The notes beneath the pieces are model-generated. The model worked only from the letters and a program-made list of their open reading frames with translations, did not search any database and was not told the origin of the DNA. A DNA stretch of 53,828 nucleotides from RGIG2945 sp045540355. GTDB lineage: Bacteria > Bacillota > Clostridia > Oscillospirales > Acutalibacteraceae. Both the position numbers and the translations under genes were made by a program. Every line of letters begins with the position of its first letter. Within the stretch, counting starts at the first letter, position 1. This document shows, one piece after another, positions 7,918 to 15,706 of the stretch. The stretch covers positions 1-53,828 of the forward strand of contig JAZQHB010000087.1 of NCBI GenBank assembly GCA_045540355.1, read 5' to 3'.

Positions 7918-8988
7918 TTGTCAACAATTCTTGAACAGAAATGTCCGTGTTGCGGCGGTGCGGTTGAGTTCAATACAGGTGCACAAAAGCTGAAATGTCC
8001 ATTTTGCGACACCGAATTTGATATTACCGCAATGCCCGAAGATACGGCAAATCAGGTTGAACAAATCAACTGGAATTCGCAGGGCGCTCAATGGGGTGCA
8101 GGTGAAACAGACGGAATGAGTGTTTATGCCTGTAATTCCTGTGGCGGCGAAATTGTTGCCGACACAACAACGGGTGCAACAACCTGCCCGTACTGCGGTA
8201 ATCAGGTTGTTATGAAGGGTCAGTTTTCGGGTGCGCTTCGCCCCGACCTCGTTATTCCCTTCAAGCTCGATAAAAAAGCGGCAAAGGAAGCACTCAAAAA
8301 GCATATCTCAACAAAAAAATTCGTGCCGAAATCATTCCTTACCGATAATCGCCTTGAAGAAATCAAGGGCGTATATGTACCTCATTGGCTTTTTACCTGC
8401 GATGCAATCGGTAACGCAAACTACAAAGCCAAAAAGGTAAAGAAATGGTCGGACGAAAATTACGAATACACTGAAACCTCGTATTTTGACATTTACAGAA
8501 GCGGTAACATAGGATTTGACAATATTCCCGTTGACGGCTCAACCAAAATGCCCAACGATCTTATGGAATCCGTTGAACCCTTTGATTTGTCGCAGGCGGT
8601 CGATTTCAACACTGCGTATCTTGCAGGCTATCTTGCGGATAAGTATGATGTCACAGCCGAAGAAAGTATGCCAAGAGCGAATGAAAGAATCAGACAGAGT
8701 ATTATTGATTCGTTCAAAGAAACTGTAAAAGGCTATGACGAGGTTGAAAATCAGGGTGCAAATATGAGTGTTGCAAACGGTATTTATAAATATGCACTCT
8801 ATCCCGTATGGCTTCTCAATACAAAGTGGAACGGTGAAAATTTCACCTTTGCGATGAACGGACAGACGGGAAAATTCGTCGGCAATATCCCCACAGATAA
8901 AAAAGCTGTCACAAAGGCTTCACTTTTACTTGGTGCAGGTATAGCTGCAGTAATTTATGGGCTTTTGTGGCTGATAGAACTGCTTTAA
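7918..8988 (+). CDS. Zinc-ribbon membrane protein (YdjL/TFIIB-like ribbon)
   Basis: The 356-residue protein carries two N-terminal zinc ribbons, CPCCGGAVEF...CPFCDTEF and CNSCGGEIVAD...CPYCGNQVV. A conserved middle domain has the LRPDLVIPFKLDKK and GVYVPHWLF patterns, and a C-terminal hydrophobic helix ends at residue 356. This architecture recurs beside SPFH/YdjI proteins in Firmicutes. Translation most likely starts at a TTG (7918) with AAGGAGATGA upstream; no nearby ATG fits. The tail anchor places it at the membrane with its ribbons in the cytoplasm. Its biochemical role is unknown. Confidence 0.75.
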   Translation: MSTILEQKCPCCGGAVEFNTGAQKLKCPFCDTEFDITAMPEDTANQVEQINWNSQGAQWGAGETDGMSVYACNSCGGEIVADTTTGATTCPYCGNQVVMKGQFSGALRPDLVIPFKLDKKAAKEALKKHISTKKFVPKSFLTDNRLEEIKGVYVPHWLFTCDAIGNANYKAKKVKKWSDENYEYTETSYFDIYRSGNIGFDNIPVDGSTKMPNDLMESVEPFDLSQAVDFNTAYLAGYLADKYDVTAEESMPRANERIRQSIIDSFKETVKGYDEVENQGANMSVANGIYKYALYPVWLLNTKWNGENFTFAMNGQTGKFVGNIPTDKKAVTKASLLLGAGIAAVIYGLLWLIELL

Positions 8989-9003
8989 GGAGGTGCGGAA
9001 GAT

Positions 9004-9762
9004 ATGACTAAAAAGATTTTTGCAATAATTATTGCAGTTTTGATTTGTGCTTCGTTCGTATTCTCTGCATCTGCTTACACTAAGCAGTATGTAATAGACT
9101 ATACCGATAATCTCTCTTCAAGTGAAATTGAAGAGCTTGATTTGTTTGCTGAAAAGCTCGAGTCGGCTTACGGCGTTACCGTGCTTTTTTGCATAACCGA
9201 AGGTACGGACAATGTAACTGCCGATGAATTTTCCTCGGAAACATATATGAATTATACCGATAACGAAAATGGTATAATACTCGTTCACGATGATTGGAAC
9301 AAAACATATTTCACTTTCACTTCGGGTAATGCTGATGAATATTTCAGCGATGCTGCCGTTGACAGCATGATTGATGCGTATGACAGCAACGACAGCTATT
9401 ACAGCGGCATTTATGCCTGCTATGAGCTTGCGGAAGAATATCTCGAAAACGGTTATTCAGGCGGATATGTTTATGACGGAGAGCCCGTTTATGCAGGAGA
9501 AGCAGACGAGCCGAAAACTGAAAACGAAAAGAACGGCGTGGGCATTATTTGGATTCCCGTTTCTCTCGGCATAGGTCTGCTTGTCGGTTTTCTTATCATT
9601 AACGGCATTGCCTCAAAAAACAAGTCGGTAAAAATGCAGGAAAATGCAACTGTTTATACCCGACCGGGCAGTATGATTATAACGGGAAGTGCGGATAATT
9701 TCCTTTATAACAATGTCGAACGCAGAGAAAAACCGAAACAGACAGAGAATCAGAAAAATTAA
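9004..9762 (+). CDS. TPM-domain (YgcG-like) exported membrane protein
   Basis: This 252-residue protein has a cleavable-type signal sequence (residues 1-24, ending FSASAYT). A TPM domain follows (about 25-150: YVIDYTDNLSSSEIEELD, then GVTVLFCITEG and ENGIILVHDD), then a membrane helix at about residues 178-200 and a basic cytoplasmic tail. TPM domains are linked to photosystem repair in plants and are of unclear role in bacteria. The topology puts the TPM domain outside the cell. AAGGAGG precedes the ATG. Its position next to SPFH and zinc-ribbon genes is a recurrent pairing and suggests an envelope complex. Confidence 0.75.
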   Translation: MTKKIFAIIIAVLICASFVFSASAYTKQYVIDYTDNLSSSEIEELDLFAEKLESAYGVTVLFCITEGTDNVTADEFSSETYMNYTDNENGIILVHDDWNKTYFTFTSGNADEYFSDAAVDSMIDAYDSNDSYYSGIYACYELAEEYLENGYSGGYVYDGEPVYAGEADEPKTENEKNGVGIIWIPVSLGIGLLVGFLIINGIASKNKSVKMQENATVYTRPGSMIITGSADNFLYNNVERREKPKQTENQKN

Positions 9763-9778
9763 CTCGGGAGGAAAAGAT

Positions 9779-10234
9779 ATGGATTTTATCGGCAAATGGA
9801 AATTTCACTCAATAGGCGTATATACGGATAACGACGAATTTTTTTATTTGACGACAGAAGAGTATCTTGATTCACCCATGCTTTACATAGATGAAACTGA
9901 CAAGGATGCCGTTGACGAAGAAATGAAGGAACGCAAAAAGATTATCGGTACGCAGATTAAAATATGTGATGACGGTAAGTTGTATATGCTGATGCCCCTA
10001 CCTGAAGGCGTGTCTCAGGCTGAGGTTGACGAAGCGGTTGAGGCAGGATATTTCACTCTTGTTGACGGTATGATTGCCGATTCACCAATGCAATGGGAAT
10101 TGCGTGACGGTGAGCTTTGGTACGATACAGGAATTAAGGGTGAGGTTTTTGACGAAAAAGCAGAATCATGGATAAAAGCTATTGACGAAAGCGGATATTT
10201 TACCTTTATGAATTACAGATTTATCAAAGAATAG
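9779..10234 (+). CDS. Hypothetical acidic protein
   Basis: This 151-residue acidic protein begins MDFIGKWKFHSIG, resembling lipocalin-like or stress-response small-barrel starts (xxGxWK), but no family can be named securely. ATG 9779 follows GGGAGG by eight bases; an in-frame ATG at 9689 is inside the TPM gene and is rejected. It has no signal sequence, so it is probably cytoplasmic. It lies in the same run with a 12-base gap to the next gene. Confidence 0.65.
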   Translation: MDFIGKWKFHSIGVYTDNDEFFYLTTEEYLDSPMLYIDETDKDAVDEEMKERKKIIGTQIKICDDGKLYMLMPLPEGVSQAEVDEAVEAGYFTLVDGMIADSPMQWELRDGELWYDTGIKGEVFDEKAESWIKAIDESGYFTFMNYRFIKE

Positions 10235-10246
10235 GAGGTATTACCA

Positions 10247-10858
10247 ATGGGATTATTTGATTCACTCAAGAGACAGGCAGAATCTGCACTTAAAAGAGAG
10301 GTTTCTCAGGGTATAAACAAAGCGGTAAGCAATGCTGTGCAGTCTGTCGGAAAAGGCAGAAACCACACCGAAACCTTTACCTTTGCTTCACTTCCGACAA
10401 ATGTTGCAGAGCTTCAGGCTCTACCCGAAGCAAGCCTTGATTCCGCCTTCAAAACAACAGCACTCACACTTGCGGCTTTGTGCCATTACGAGCATAATCC
10501 CGATGCAACAATTGAAATGCTCAATTTCTTAAAAGGTCCTGCAGAGGTTAGCGGCTTTGAAAAACAGTTTATCAAAGAGCATCTTGGCTCCGATGGCTAT
10601 AAGGCTCGCTCATATTTTGAAGGTGCAACTCCGCAGAACAGTTATAAGCCTGATGCGCCCTATAAAATTACCGTTATCGAAAATCCTTATTCTTTCGATA
10701 ATGCTGATTGGGCAACGCTCTATGTCAAAAGCGGGGGTGCGGATAACCCGAGACCGATGAAGCTTCGCAGAAAGCCCTCAACAGGTCAGTGGTTTCTGGT
10801 TGAAATTCAATGCCTTTCGGATATCCGTGTGCCCGTAGAGGAAGACCCTTGGGCATAA
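10247..10858 (+). CDS. DUF6935-like hypothetical protein
   Basis: The 203-residue protein opens with an amphipathic helix (MGLFDSLKRQAESALKREVS). A conserved domain follows, with FASLPTNVAELQALPEASL, then TALTLAALCHYEHN and a C-terminal WFLVEIQCLSDIRVP that matches what I recall of DUF6935. There are no membrane segments and the role is unknown. AGGAGG precedes the ATG. The MGLFD/MGLIK start is shared with the SPFH and DUF4428 neighbours, hinting at a common membrane-peripheral targeting helix; this is inference. Confidence 0.65.
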   Translation: MGLFDSLKRQAESALKREVSQGINKAVSNAVQSVGKGRNHTETFTFASLPTNVAELQALPEASLDSAFKTTALTLAALCHYEHNPDATIEMLNFLKGPAEVSGFEKQFIKEHLGSDGYKARSYFEGATPQNSYKPDAPYKITVIENPYSFDNADWATLYVKSGGADNPRPMKLRRKPSTGQWFLVEIQCLSDIRVPVEEDPWA

Positions 10859-10882
10859 TGAATTATAGGAGGAGATGTAGAT

Positions 10883-12313
10883 ATGAAAAAATTATTCGCA
10901 ATACTTCTAACACTTTTAATGGTATTTTCGTTTGCCGCTTGCGGCGATAAAAATCCCGATAAACCAGACAACACAAAACAGCCTTCAAGCAATTCTGATG
11001 CAGAAATTAAAGCCTCTCATTTCGCGGTTAATCTCAGTGACGGTTGGATAAATATTGAAGATGACTTCAAGAATGAAGAAGAATACTCCAAAGCTGTTCT
11101 TCAGGTTCTTGACCCCGAAGATGAAGAATATTACTTAATCGAGGCAACAATCAGCGTTGAGATTGATGAACCATACGATTTCCGAAAGGATCTTGTTTAC
11201 TACGGCTTCAATCAGTATGAATATGAAGTGAATAAGGCTTATGAAACCGTTAAAATCGGCGGTGTTGACCTTCTCAAATATGATGACGGAGATGATACTC
11301 TCGTTTATTTCAACCGTATTGAAGGTGCAAATGCATCGGTTTACATCAAGTTTGATACAACCGATATCAAAGATGCTCACATTCAGGCACTTCTCGACGG
11401 TATAACATTTAATATTAAAGATATCGGTAATGTTGACGGTTCGTGGGAGTGGGAAGGTAAGCCTTTCTCCGCTAAACCTGCAAACGCACAGGCCGGCTCA
11501 TTTACAGTCAGCTCAACATTTGTTCCCTTTGAAACACCCGTTACAACCTTTGAAACCTTCGACCATTCCGTTGCCGCAATCGGTGACAGAGTATATGTTC
11601 TTGTTGACGGAGAACTCAGCGAATGTCACTATGACGGTGCATGCCTTGCCTTTGTTGATAAAATCGAGCTTCCCGATGATGATTACGACAGAGTCGAAGC
11701 AACAGCTGACGGTACTCTTTGGGTAAGCGGCTCAATGAATGACATTCTCTGCATCAAGGACGGCAAAACAGTCGCAAAATACGAAGACATCGATAACCTT
11801 GCAATCCATCCTTCAGGTGCATGGGGCGTTGACTTCTTTACTTCAAATGAATGCAACATCGTAACATTCAACGGTAACACCTTTACATCAAAGCCGATTG
11901 TTTTCAAAGAAGCCGGAACAATAATGCATCTGTGCGTTGATGAAAACAATATTTATGTCTGTGCAAATGCGGCTGATGAAAGCGGTCATAAGGTATTTAT
12001 CTACAACAAAGACGGCAAGTTACAGAAAACTCTTTGCGATGCAGAGGGTGAAGGTCTCGGCAGTGTAACATTTGTTACACAAACCTCCAACGGCTACATT
12101 GCTTTTGACGGCAATATGAGAGATGTTCTTCTTTGGGATAATAACGGAAAGTTTGTTGCAGAGATTTCCGACTCAGATCTTTTCAGCACAAATTACCCGT
12201 GGTTCTGCGACTCAACAGTTCTTTCCGACGGTAGTATTTTTACCGTTATTACAGAGAAGCGTGAAGACAAATCTGCAACCGAGCTTGTAGCGTTTGTCGT
12301 TAAAGGATTCTGA
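10883..12313 (+). CDS. Lipoprotein with beta-propeller-like C-terminal region
   Basis: This 476-residue protein has a lipoprotein signal with lipobox FAAC (Cys20) and then a Pro/Lys/Asn-rich linker. Residues 40-180 form a domain resembling serum-response or copper-binding-lipoprotein-like folds (FAVNLSDGWINIEDD). Residues 200-476 contain repeated blades of about 45 residues with DG and GxxxV patterns (LWVSGSMNDILCIKDG, NIYVCANAADESG), suggestive of a beta-propeller. It should be anchored on the outer face of the membrane. AGGAGG precedes the ATG. It is followed after five bases by a second lipoprotein gene. Confidence 0.7.
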   Translation: MKKLFAILLTLLMVFSFAACGDKNPDKPDNTKQPSSNSDAEIKASHFAVNLSDGWINIEDDFKNEEEYSKAVLQVLDPEDEEYYLIEATISVEIDEPYDFRKDLVYYGFNQYEYEVNKAYETVKIGGVDLLKYDDGDDTLVYFNRIEGANASVYIKFDTTDIKDAHIQALLDGITFNIKDIGNVDGSWEWEGKPFSAKPANAQAGSFTVSSTFVPFETPVTTFETFDHSVAAIGDRVYVLVDGELSECHYDGACLAFVDKIELPDDDYDRVEATADGTLWVSGSMNDILCIKDGKTVAKYEDIDNLAIHPSGAWGVDFFTSNECNIVTFNGNTFTSKPIVFKEAGTIMHLCVDENNIYVCANAADESGHKVFIYNKDGKLQKTLCDAEGEGLGSVTFVTQTSNGYIAFDGNMRDVLLWDNNGKFVAEISDSDLFSTNYPWFCDSTVLSDGSIFTVITEKREDKSATELVAFVVKGF

Positions 12314-12318
12314 TTTTA

Positions 12319-14274
12319 ATGAATAAGTTAAAAAGAATTGTTTGTATATTATTGTCCCTGTGTTTCACGGTTGCTTTTACCTCCTGCGGAGAAAAACCTC
12401 CGCAGGAGGTTACTCCGAGCGGAACAACTGAGAATGCCGAAAATAAAGAAATATCTGTTCTTTCGCTTAATAAAGAGTATATTTCGCATTACGAATGGTA
12501 CAAGGATACTTCCGCAATGCTTGTAAGAAGCGAATATACGGATGTTACCCTTGATAAATCAATGGAGAAAAAATATCCGCTTCTTTCAAAATCTCTCACG
12601 GAGACTTCCGTTATGAGAAAAAGAACAATGGAAGAAGAAAAGGATAATTTCATCGTTACAGCTACAGCAGAATTTTTGGATGACAGCAAAGCTTTTTCAA
12701 CCTATGTTTCAACTCTTGACGTTCAGGTAAGACGTGCCGACAGTGTTGCAGTTAGTATTATTGAGGATTACGGCACGGAGAGCTCACGCTCATTCAACGG
12801 ACTTAATTATGATACCGAGAGTGGAAAAGAACTTGGTCTTTCAGATGTTTTTATAGACTTTTCAAAAATTCCCGCAACAGTTGAAAAGGAGATTATGAGC
12901 CGTATAGGTGAAGATGAGCCGGACGGTGATACTGCCGTTATTGAATATTTTAAAAATACTCCTGAGGACAGTATCACATGGACTCTCGATTACAACGGTG
13001 TGACTTTCTATTTCAATCCGGGTGATATTGCTCCAACAAATTTCGGTGTTCAGGTTGTAATCATAACCTATGCAGAATATCCCGATTTGTTCAATGAAAA
13101 ATATGCCATCGTGCCTGATGAGTATATTGTAAGTATGCCTGTATCAGCACCATTTTACAGCGATATTACAGGTGATAAAAAAGCTGAAGAGCTTACCGTT
13201 TCAGGTAACTATGACCCGGACGGCAGATATTATTACACACTCGGAATAAATTCGGAAAGCTCAAACTATGAGGTAGATTGGTTTGCTTATGACCTGAATC
13301 CGTATTATGTGAAAACGGCAGACGGTGGCAGCTATCTCTATGTTTTCAGCGACACAGGCGAAAAGGAAGACCCTCAGATGACTCTGATTGTATTCAGTCT
13401 CAAAAACGGTGGAATCAAACAGGTCAGCGAAATGGATATGGGACTGCTTTACAGAGGTAATAATGTTTTTGCCTTGCCGACAGACCCCGATAATCTTCTG
13501 CTTTCTGTATATGATGGTGCGACGAATTCTGTTTTCTTCGCAGATGAAAACGGTATTCCGATGAAAACCGTCAATGTAAGTTCACCTGCTGAATTTCTGA
13601 ATGCTATATCATCAAATACCGAAATAATCATCAAAGACGGTTATTACAATTTAAGTGATTATGTTGAGCAGCAGAGTCAGAACTTTGCTCATAAATTTGT
13701 CAGATTTGATGAATGTTTTGACGGTGCGGAAATCTTTATAAAAGATGTTTCGTTCCTTAAGATTTCAGGCGACACAAAAAAGTTTTCTGACACAGAGCTT
13801 GTTGTTACTCCCAGACATGCCGCCGTGCTGAATTTTGAGAATTGCAACAATATTGAACTTTCAAATCTCACCATAGGTCATGTTGATGCAGGTGAATGCT
13901 CGGGTAATGTCCTGAATTTTTCTAGTTGCACCGATGTATTCATTAACAACACAGACCTTTATGGCTGCGGTGTTTGCGGTATCGGAGCAAATGCCCGCAC
14001 GGGAAATGTTTATGTCAGCAACAGCACTATCCGAGATTGTTCGGACGGTCCGATGAATATTGTTGATGTTTACGGAGTGTTTGAATTCACAAACTGCACT
14101 CTTACAGGCTCGGACGGTTTCGGTTGTTTTGAAAAAAACGATAGCTGTTCACTCACTTTCCGCAACTGCACTTTCGGTTATTGGGAAACATCATATTTCA
14201 TGTTTCTTGAAAATATAACAACCGAAAATTGCATATGGAGCGAAGATTACATATACCCCGAATACGGGTACTGA
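12319..14274 (+). CDS. Lipoprotein with RsiV-like domain and right-handed beta-helix
   Basis: The 651-residue protein has a lipoprotein signal (lipobox FTSC, Cys23). Residues 40-270 resemble the DUF4163/DUF3298 (RsiV-type) fold, including VSIIEDYG and the late FYFNPGDIAPTNFGVQ motif. Residues 270-420 hold a repeat-poor domain, and residues about 430-651 show parallel beta-helix rungs (FENCNNIELSNLTIG, FSSCTDVFINNTDL, VSNSTIRDCS). Beta-helix domains usually bind or cleave polysaccharide, but no catalytic residues can be assigned. It is predicted to be extracellular and lipid-anchored. It closes the 3.2-14.3 kb run. A perfect 13-bp inverted repeat lies in the DNA just after the lipobox. Confidence 0.7.
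   Translation: MNKLKRIVCILLSLCFTVAFTSCGEKPPQEVTPSGTTENAENKEISVLSLNKEYISHYEWYKDTSAMLVRSEYTDVTLDKSMEKKYPLLSKSLTETSVMRKRTMEEEKDNFIVTATAEFLDDSKAFSTYVSTLDVQVRRADSVAVSIIEDYGTESSRSFNGLNYDTESGKELGLSDVFIDFSKIPATVEKEIMSRIGEDEPDGDTAVIEYFKNTPEDSITWTLDYNGVTFYFNPGDIAPTNFGVQVVIITYAEYPDLFNEKYAIVPDEYIVSMPVSAPFYSDITGDKKAEELTVSGNYDPDGRYYYTLGINSESSNYEVDWFAYDLNPYYVKTADGGSYLYVFSDTGEKEDPQMTLIVFSLKNGGIKQVSEMDMGLLYRGNNVFALPTDPDNLLLSVYDGATNSVFFADENGIPMKTVNVSSPAEFLNAISSNTEIIIKDGYYNLSDYVEQQSQNFAHKFVRFDECFDGAEIFIKDVSFLKISGDTKKFSDTELVVTPRHAAVLNFENCNNIELSNLTIGHVDAGECSGNVLNFSSCTDVFINNTDLYGCGVCGIGANARTGNVYVSNSTIRDCSDGPMNIVDVYGVFEFTNCTLTGSDGFGCFEKNDSCSLTFRNCTFGYWETSYFMFLENITTENCIWSEDYIYPEYGY
12379..12410. repeat. Perfect 13-bp inverted repeat inside a lipoprotein gene
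   Basis: ACCTCCTGCGGAG (12379-12391) and CTCCGCAGGAGGT (12398-12410) pair fully around a six-base loop within the coding sequence, directly at the lipobox cysteine codon. The right arm contains AGGAGG and the left arm its complement. No T tract follows. Confidence 0.85.
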
Positions 14275-14357
14275 TTTTTATGGCATTAGTCTTAATCAAC
14301 CCGTTAGGAGTTTCACACCCTAATACTCCAAAGAAAAAAGCAGAAACAGAAAAAGAA

Positions 14358-14397
14358 AATCAGGTGCAGCAGGAGTTAAATCCCGTTGCACCTGATT
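14358..14397 (-). terminator. Terminator of the TnpV unit (possibly bidirectional)
   Basis: AATCAGGTGCA (14358-14368) and TGCACCTGATT (14387-14397) form an 11-bp stem. On the minus strand it is followed by TTCTTTTTC, a good U-tract, just past the tnpV stop. On the plus strand only AAATTT follows, so termination of the lipoprotein run would be weaker. Confidence 0.7.
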
Positions 14398-14414
14398 AAA
14401 ATTTCAAGATGTGT

Positions 14415-14792
14415 TTATGCCGTGAAAATCAGCTCGTGATTAACAATTTCCCTTGCCCGTTCTTCAATGTTATTCATACGTGCTACCCACTCCATTTGGT
14501 CATCTGATTTGAATTGTTCTGTGATTCCTTCATTAACTTTCATCTGTTCTGCCAGCCGAGAGAACATAGCCGATGCTTGCTCATCAATCTCTGCAAGATG
14601 AGTCCACAATATTCCTTTTATGAGCATAATATTGAACTGTACTCGTTTATGTTTCATAAGATAATCTTTGCGTTTTAGCCCCCATACGCCAAGTGGTTTT
14701 CTTGCTTCGTTAGGTAATGTAATGTTAGGGATTCTGTAATCGCCAACCATTCTGTATCTTCCGCCATTTTGTTCAAACGATAATTTATTCAT
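14415..14792 (-). CDS. tnpV: TnpV transposon-encoded protein
   Basis: This 125-residue protein matches TnpV of the Tn4451 group: YRMVGDYRIPNITLP, then GVWGLKRKDYLMKHK and the C-terminal EGITEQFKSDDQMEWVARMNNIEERAREIV. TnpV is a small accessory protein of unknown biochemical role found on mobile elements of Clostridia. ATG 14792 follows GGGGGG; upstream in-frame ATGs lie in the overlapping DUF6809 gene. It is encoded with DUF6809 just upstream. A second tnpV is at 39115, on the opposite strand and with a different partner, so the genome holds at least two diverged copies. Confidence 0.85.
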   Translation of the reverse strand: MNKLSFEQNGGRYRMVGDYRIPNITLPNEARKPLGVWGLKRKDYLMKHKRVQFNIMLIKGILWTHLAEIDEQASAMFSRLAEQMKVNEGITEQFKSDDQMEWVARMNNIEERAREIVNHELIFTA

Positions 14793-14805
14793 AACTATCC
14801 CCCCT

Positions 14806-15075
14806 TCAATCAGTAACAAATGTGTCATATGTAAATTTTGCACCGAGCCTGAAGCCTAATATAAAGCTATCGGCATTACTTGTTGTTGAAAATTCAATAT
14901 AAGCACTGACATAGTTTTGAAATAGTTCCTTATCTTCACCGTTCAATCTTGCAGTAAGCTGTTCTTCTTTCTCGGCAAGGTTGCTCAGTTTCTTTTTAAG
15001 TTTAGCTGTTAATTCGGTGTTTACTTCTTGTGGCTCGATGTTGCCATAGTAAAAATCTTCAATGATATTTGACAT
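14806..15075 (-). CDS. DUF6809 protein, TnpV partner
   Basis: This 89-residue helical protein has the signature MSNIIEDFYYGNIEPQE, then LTARLNGEDKELFQNYVSAYIEF and FILGFRLGAKF, typical of DUF6809 proteins that accompany TnpV in Clostridia. A GGAGGAA stands seven bases before the ATG, and it can pair with TTTCCTC just upstream (positions about 15084-15103), which could hide the ribosome binding site. It lies 13 bases before tnpV and the two form an operon. Function unknown. Confidence 0.75.
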   Translation of the reverse strand: MSNIIEDFYYGNIEPQEVNTELTAKLKKKLSNLAEKEEQLTARLNGEDKELFQNYVSAYIEFSTTSNADSFILGFRLGAKFTYDTFVTD

Positions 15076-15170
15076 TATGTATTCCTCCGTATCTGAGGAA
15101 ATATATCAGAGTACGAAGTATAGAATATGCATTGCCGGAGAACTACTTGTGTTATGAACATCCGCACCAG

Positions 15171-15200
15171 AAAAAGCACTTGCGAAAGCAAGTGCTTTTT
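15171..15200. terminator. Strong bidirectional terminator-like hairpin
   Basis: AAAAAGCACTTGC (15171-15183) and GCAAGTGCTTTTT (15188-15200) pair perfectly around GAAA, with U-tracts on both strands. It isolates the TnpV unit from what lies to the right. Confidence 0.8.
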
Positions 15201-15205
15201 CAACT

Positions 15206-15355
15206 AAATCCGTCCTTACGAACGGAATAAATCCACCTACGGTGGATAAAATCACTTCGTGATGAAATCCGACTTCGTCGGGATAGGGACGGATTTAATT
15301 TCATCTGCGAAGCAGATTTCATCCGAATGCAGTGAGGATTTCACCGCCGTAGGCG
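15206..15355. repeat. Array of short hairpins with triloops
   Basis: Within 150 bases there are at least six small palindromes. ATCCACC-TAC-GGTGGAT lies at 15231-15247, ATCAC-TTC-GTGAT at 15251-15263, ATCCGAC-TTC-GTCGGGAT at 15267-15284, ATCTGC-GAA-GCAGAT at 15303-15317, an ATCC/GGAT pair at 15321-15339, and CGCC-GTA-GGCG at 15345-15355. An outer pair AAATCCGTCC (15206-15215)/GGACGGATTT (15287-15296) encloses the first ones. Short spacers rich in GAAATC/TTTCAT join them. Similar arrays are scattered in Clostridia genomes. Confidence 0.75.
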
Positions 15356-15417
15356 ATTTCATTACAATTTCCAATTATAAGTTGATTTTTTTGATAAAAA
15401 GTTATATACTAATTTAT

Positions 15418-15576
15418 GCTACACAAACTGAATAATTAGAATCAGCGGTATCTTTGTCTTTTTCAGGGATAATTATACCCTTGGTTACCCATAATCATTT
15501 TAGAATTTGGTAAAAACGCAAATTCCACTAAATGGTTATGGTAGTGATACTCTGATTCTATTTAAGTTTGTGTAGC
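15418..15576. repeat. Long nested imperfect palindrome
   Basis: GCTACACAAACT...TTAGAATCAG (15418-15445) is mirrored by CTGATTCT...AGTTTGTGTAGC (15552-15576). Inside, GGTTACCCATAATCATTT (15483-15500) faces AAATGGTTATGGTA (15530-15543), and GAATTTG (15503-15509) faces CAAATTC (15519-15525). The whole 159 bases could fold into one rod. It has no coding potential. A terminator follows 24 bases later, so it may be either a MITE-like element or a structured RNA that ends at that terminator. Confidence 0.65.
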
Positions 15577-15599
15577 GACAATCGGAGTTTGCGTTTTCG

Positions 15600-15634
15600 G
15601 TGCGTTGACTTCGGTTGACGCACTTTTTTATTTT
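15600..15634 (+). terminator. Rho-independent terminator upstream of lipoprotein gene
   Basis: GTGCGT and ACGCAC form the base of a hairpin (with TGAC/GTTG wobble extension and a CTTCGG-type loop) at 15600-15623, followed by TTTTTTATTTT. It lies about 70 bases before the next gene and downstream of the long palindrome. Confidence 0.7.
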
Positions 15635-15706
15635 GCGGAGATAAAAAAGATGTTTTTTAGTGGGTGTTCACAAATATTTCGCAAATAACAAAAAAGGATG
15701 GTAATC

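Noticed and set aside
12398..12430. Internal ribosome binding site AGGAGGT inside the lipoprotein gene
   Set aside because: No start codon in any frame lies at a suitable distance downstream, so an internal gene start is not supported.
14280..14399. 39-codon open frame after the beta-helix lipoprotein gene
   Set aside because: It has an ATG but no ribosome binding site, and its second half is the terminator stem of the convergent TnpV unit.
15206..15355. Possible CRISPR array
   Set aside because: The palindromes differ in sequence and length, the spacers are short and similar, and no cas genes are in the window.
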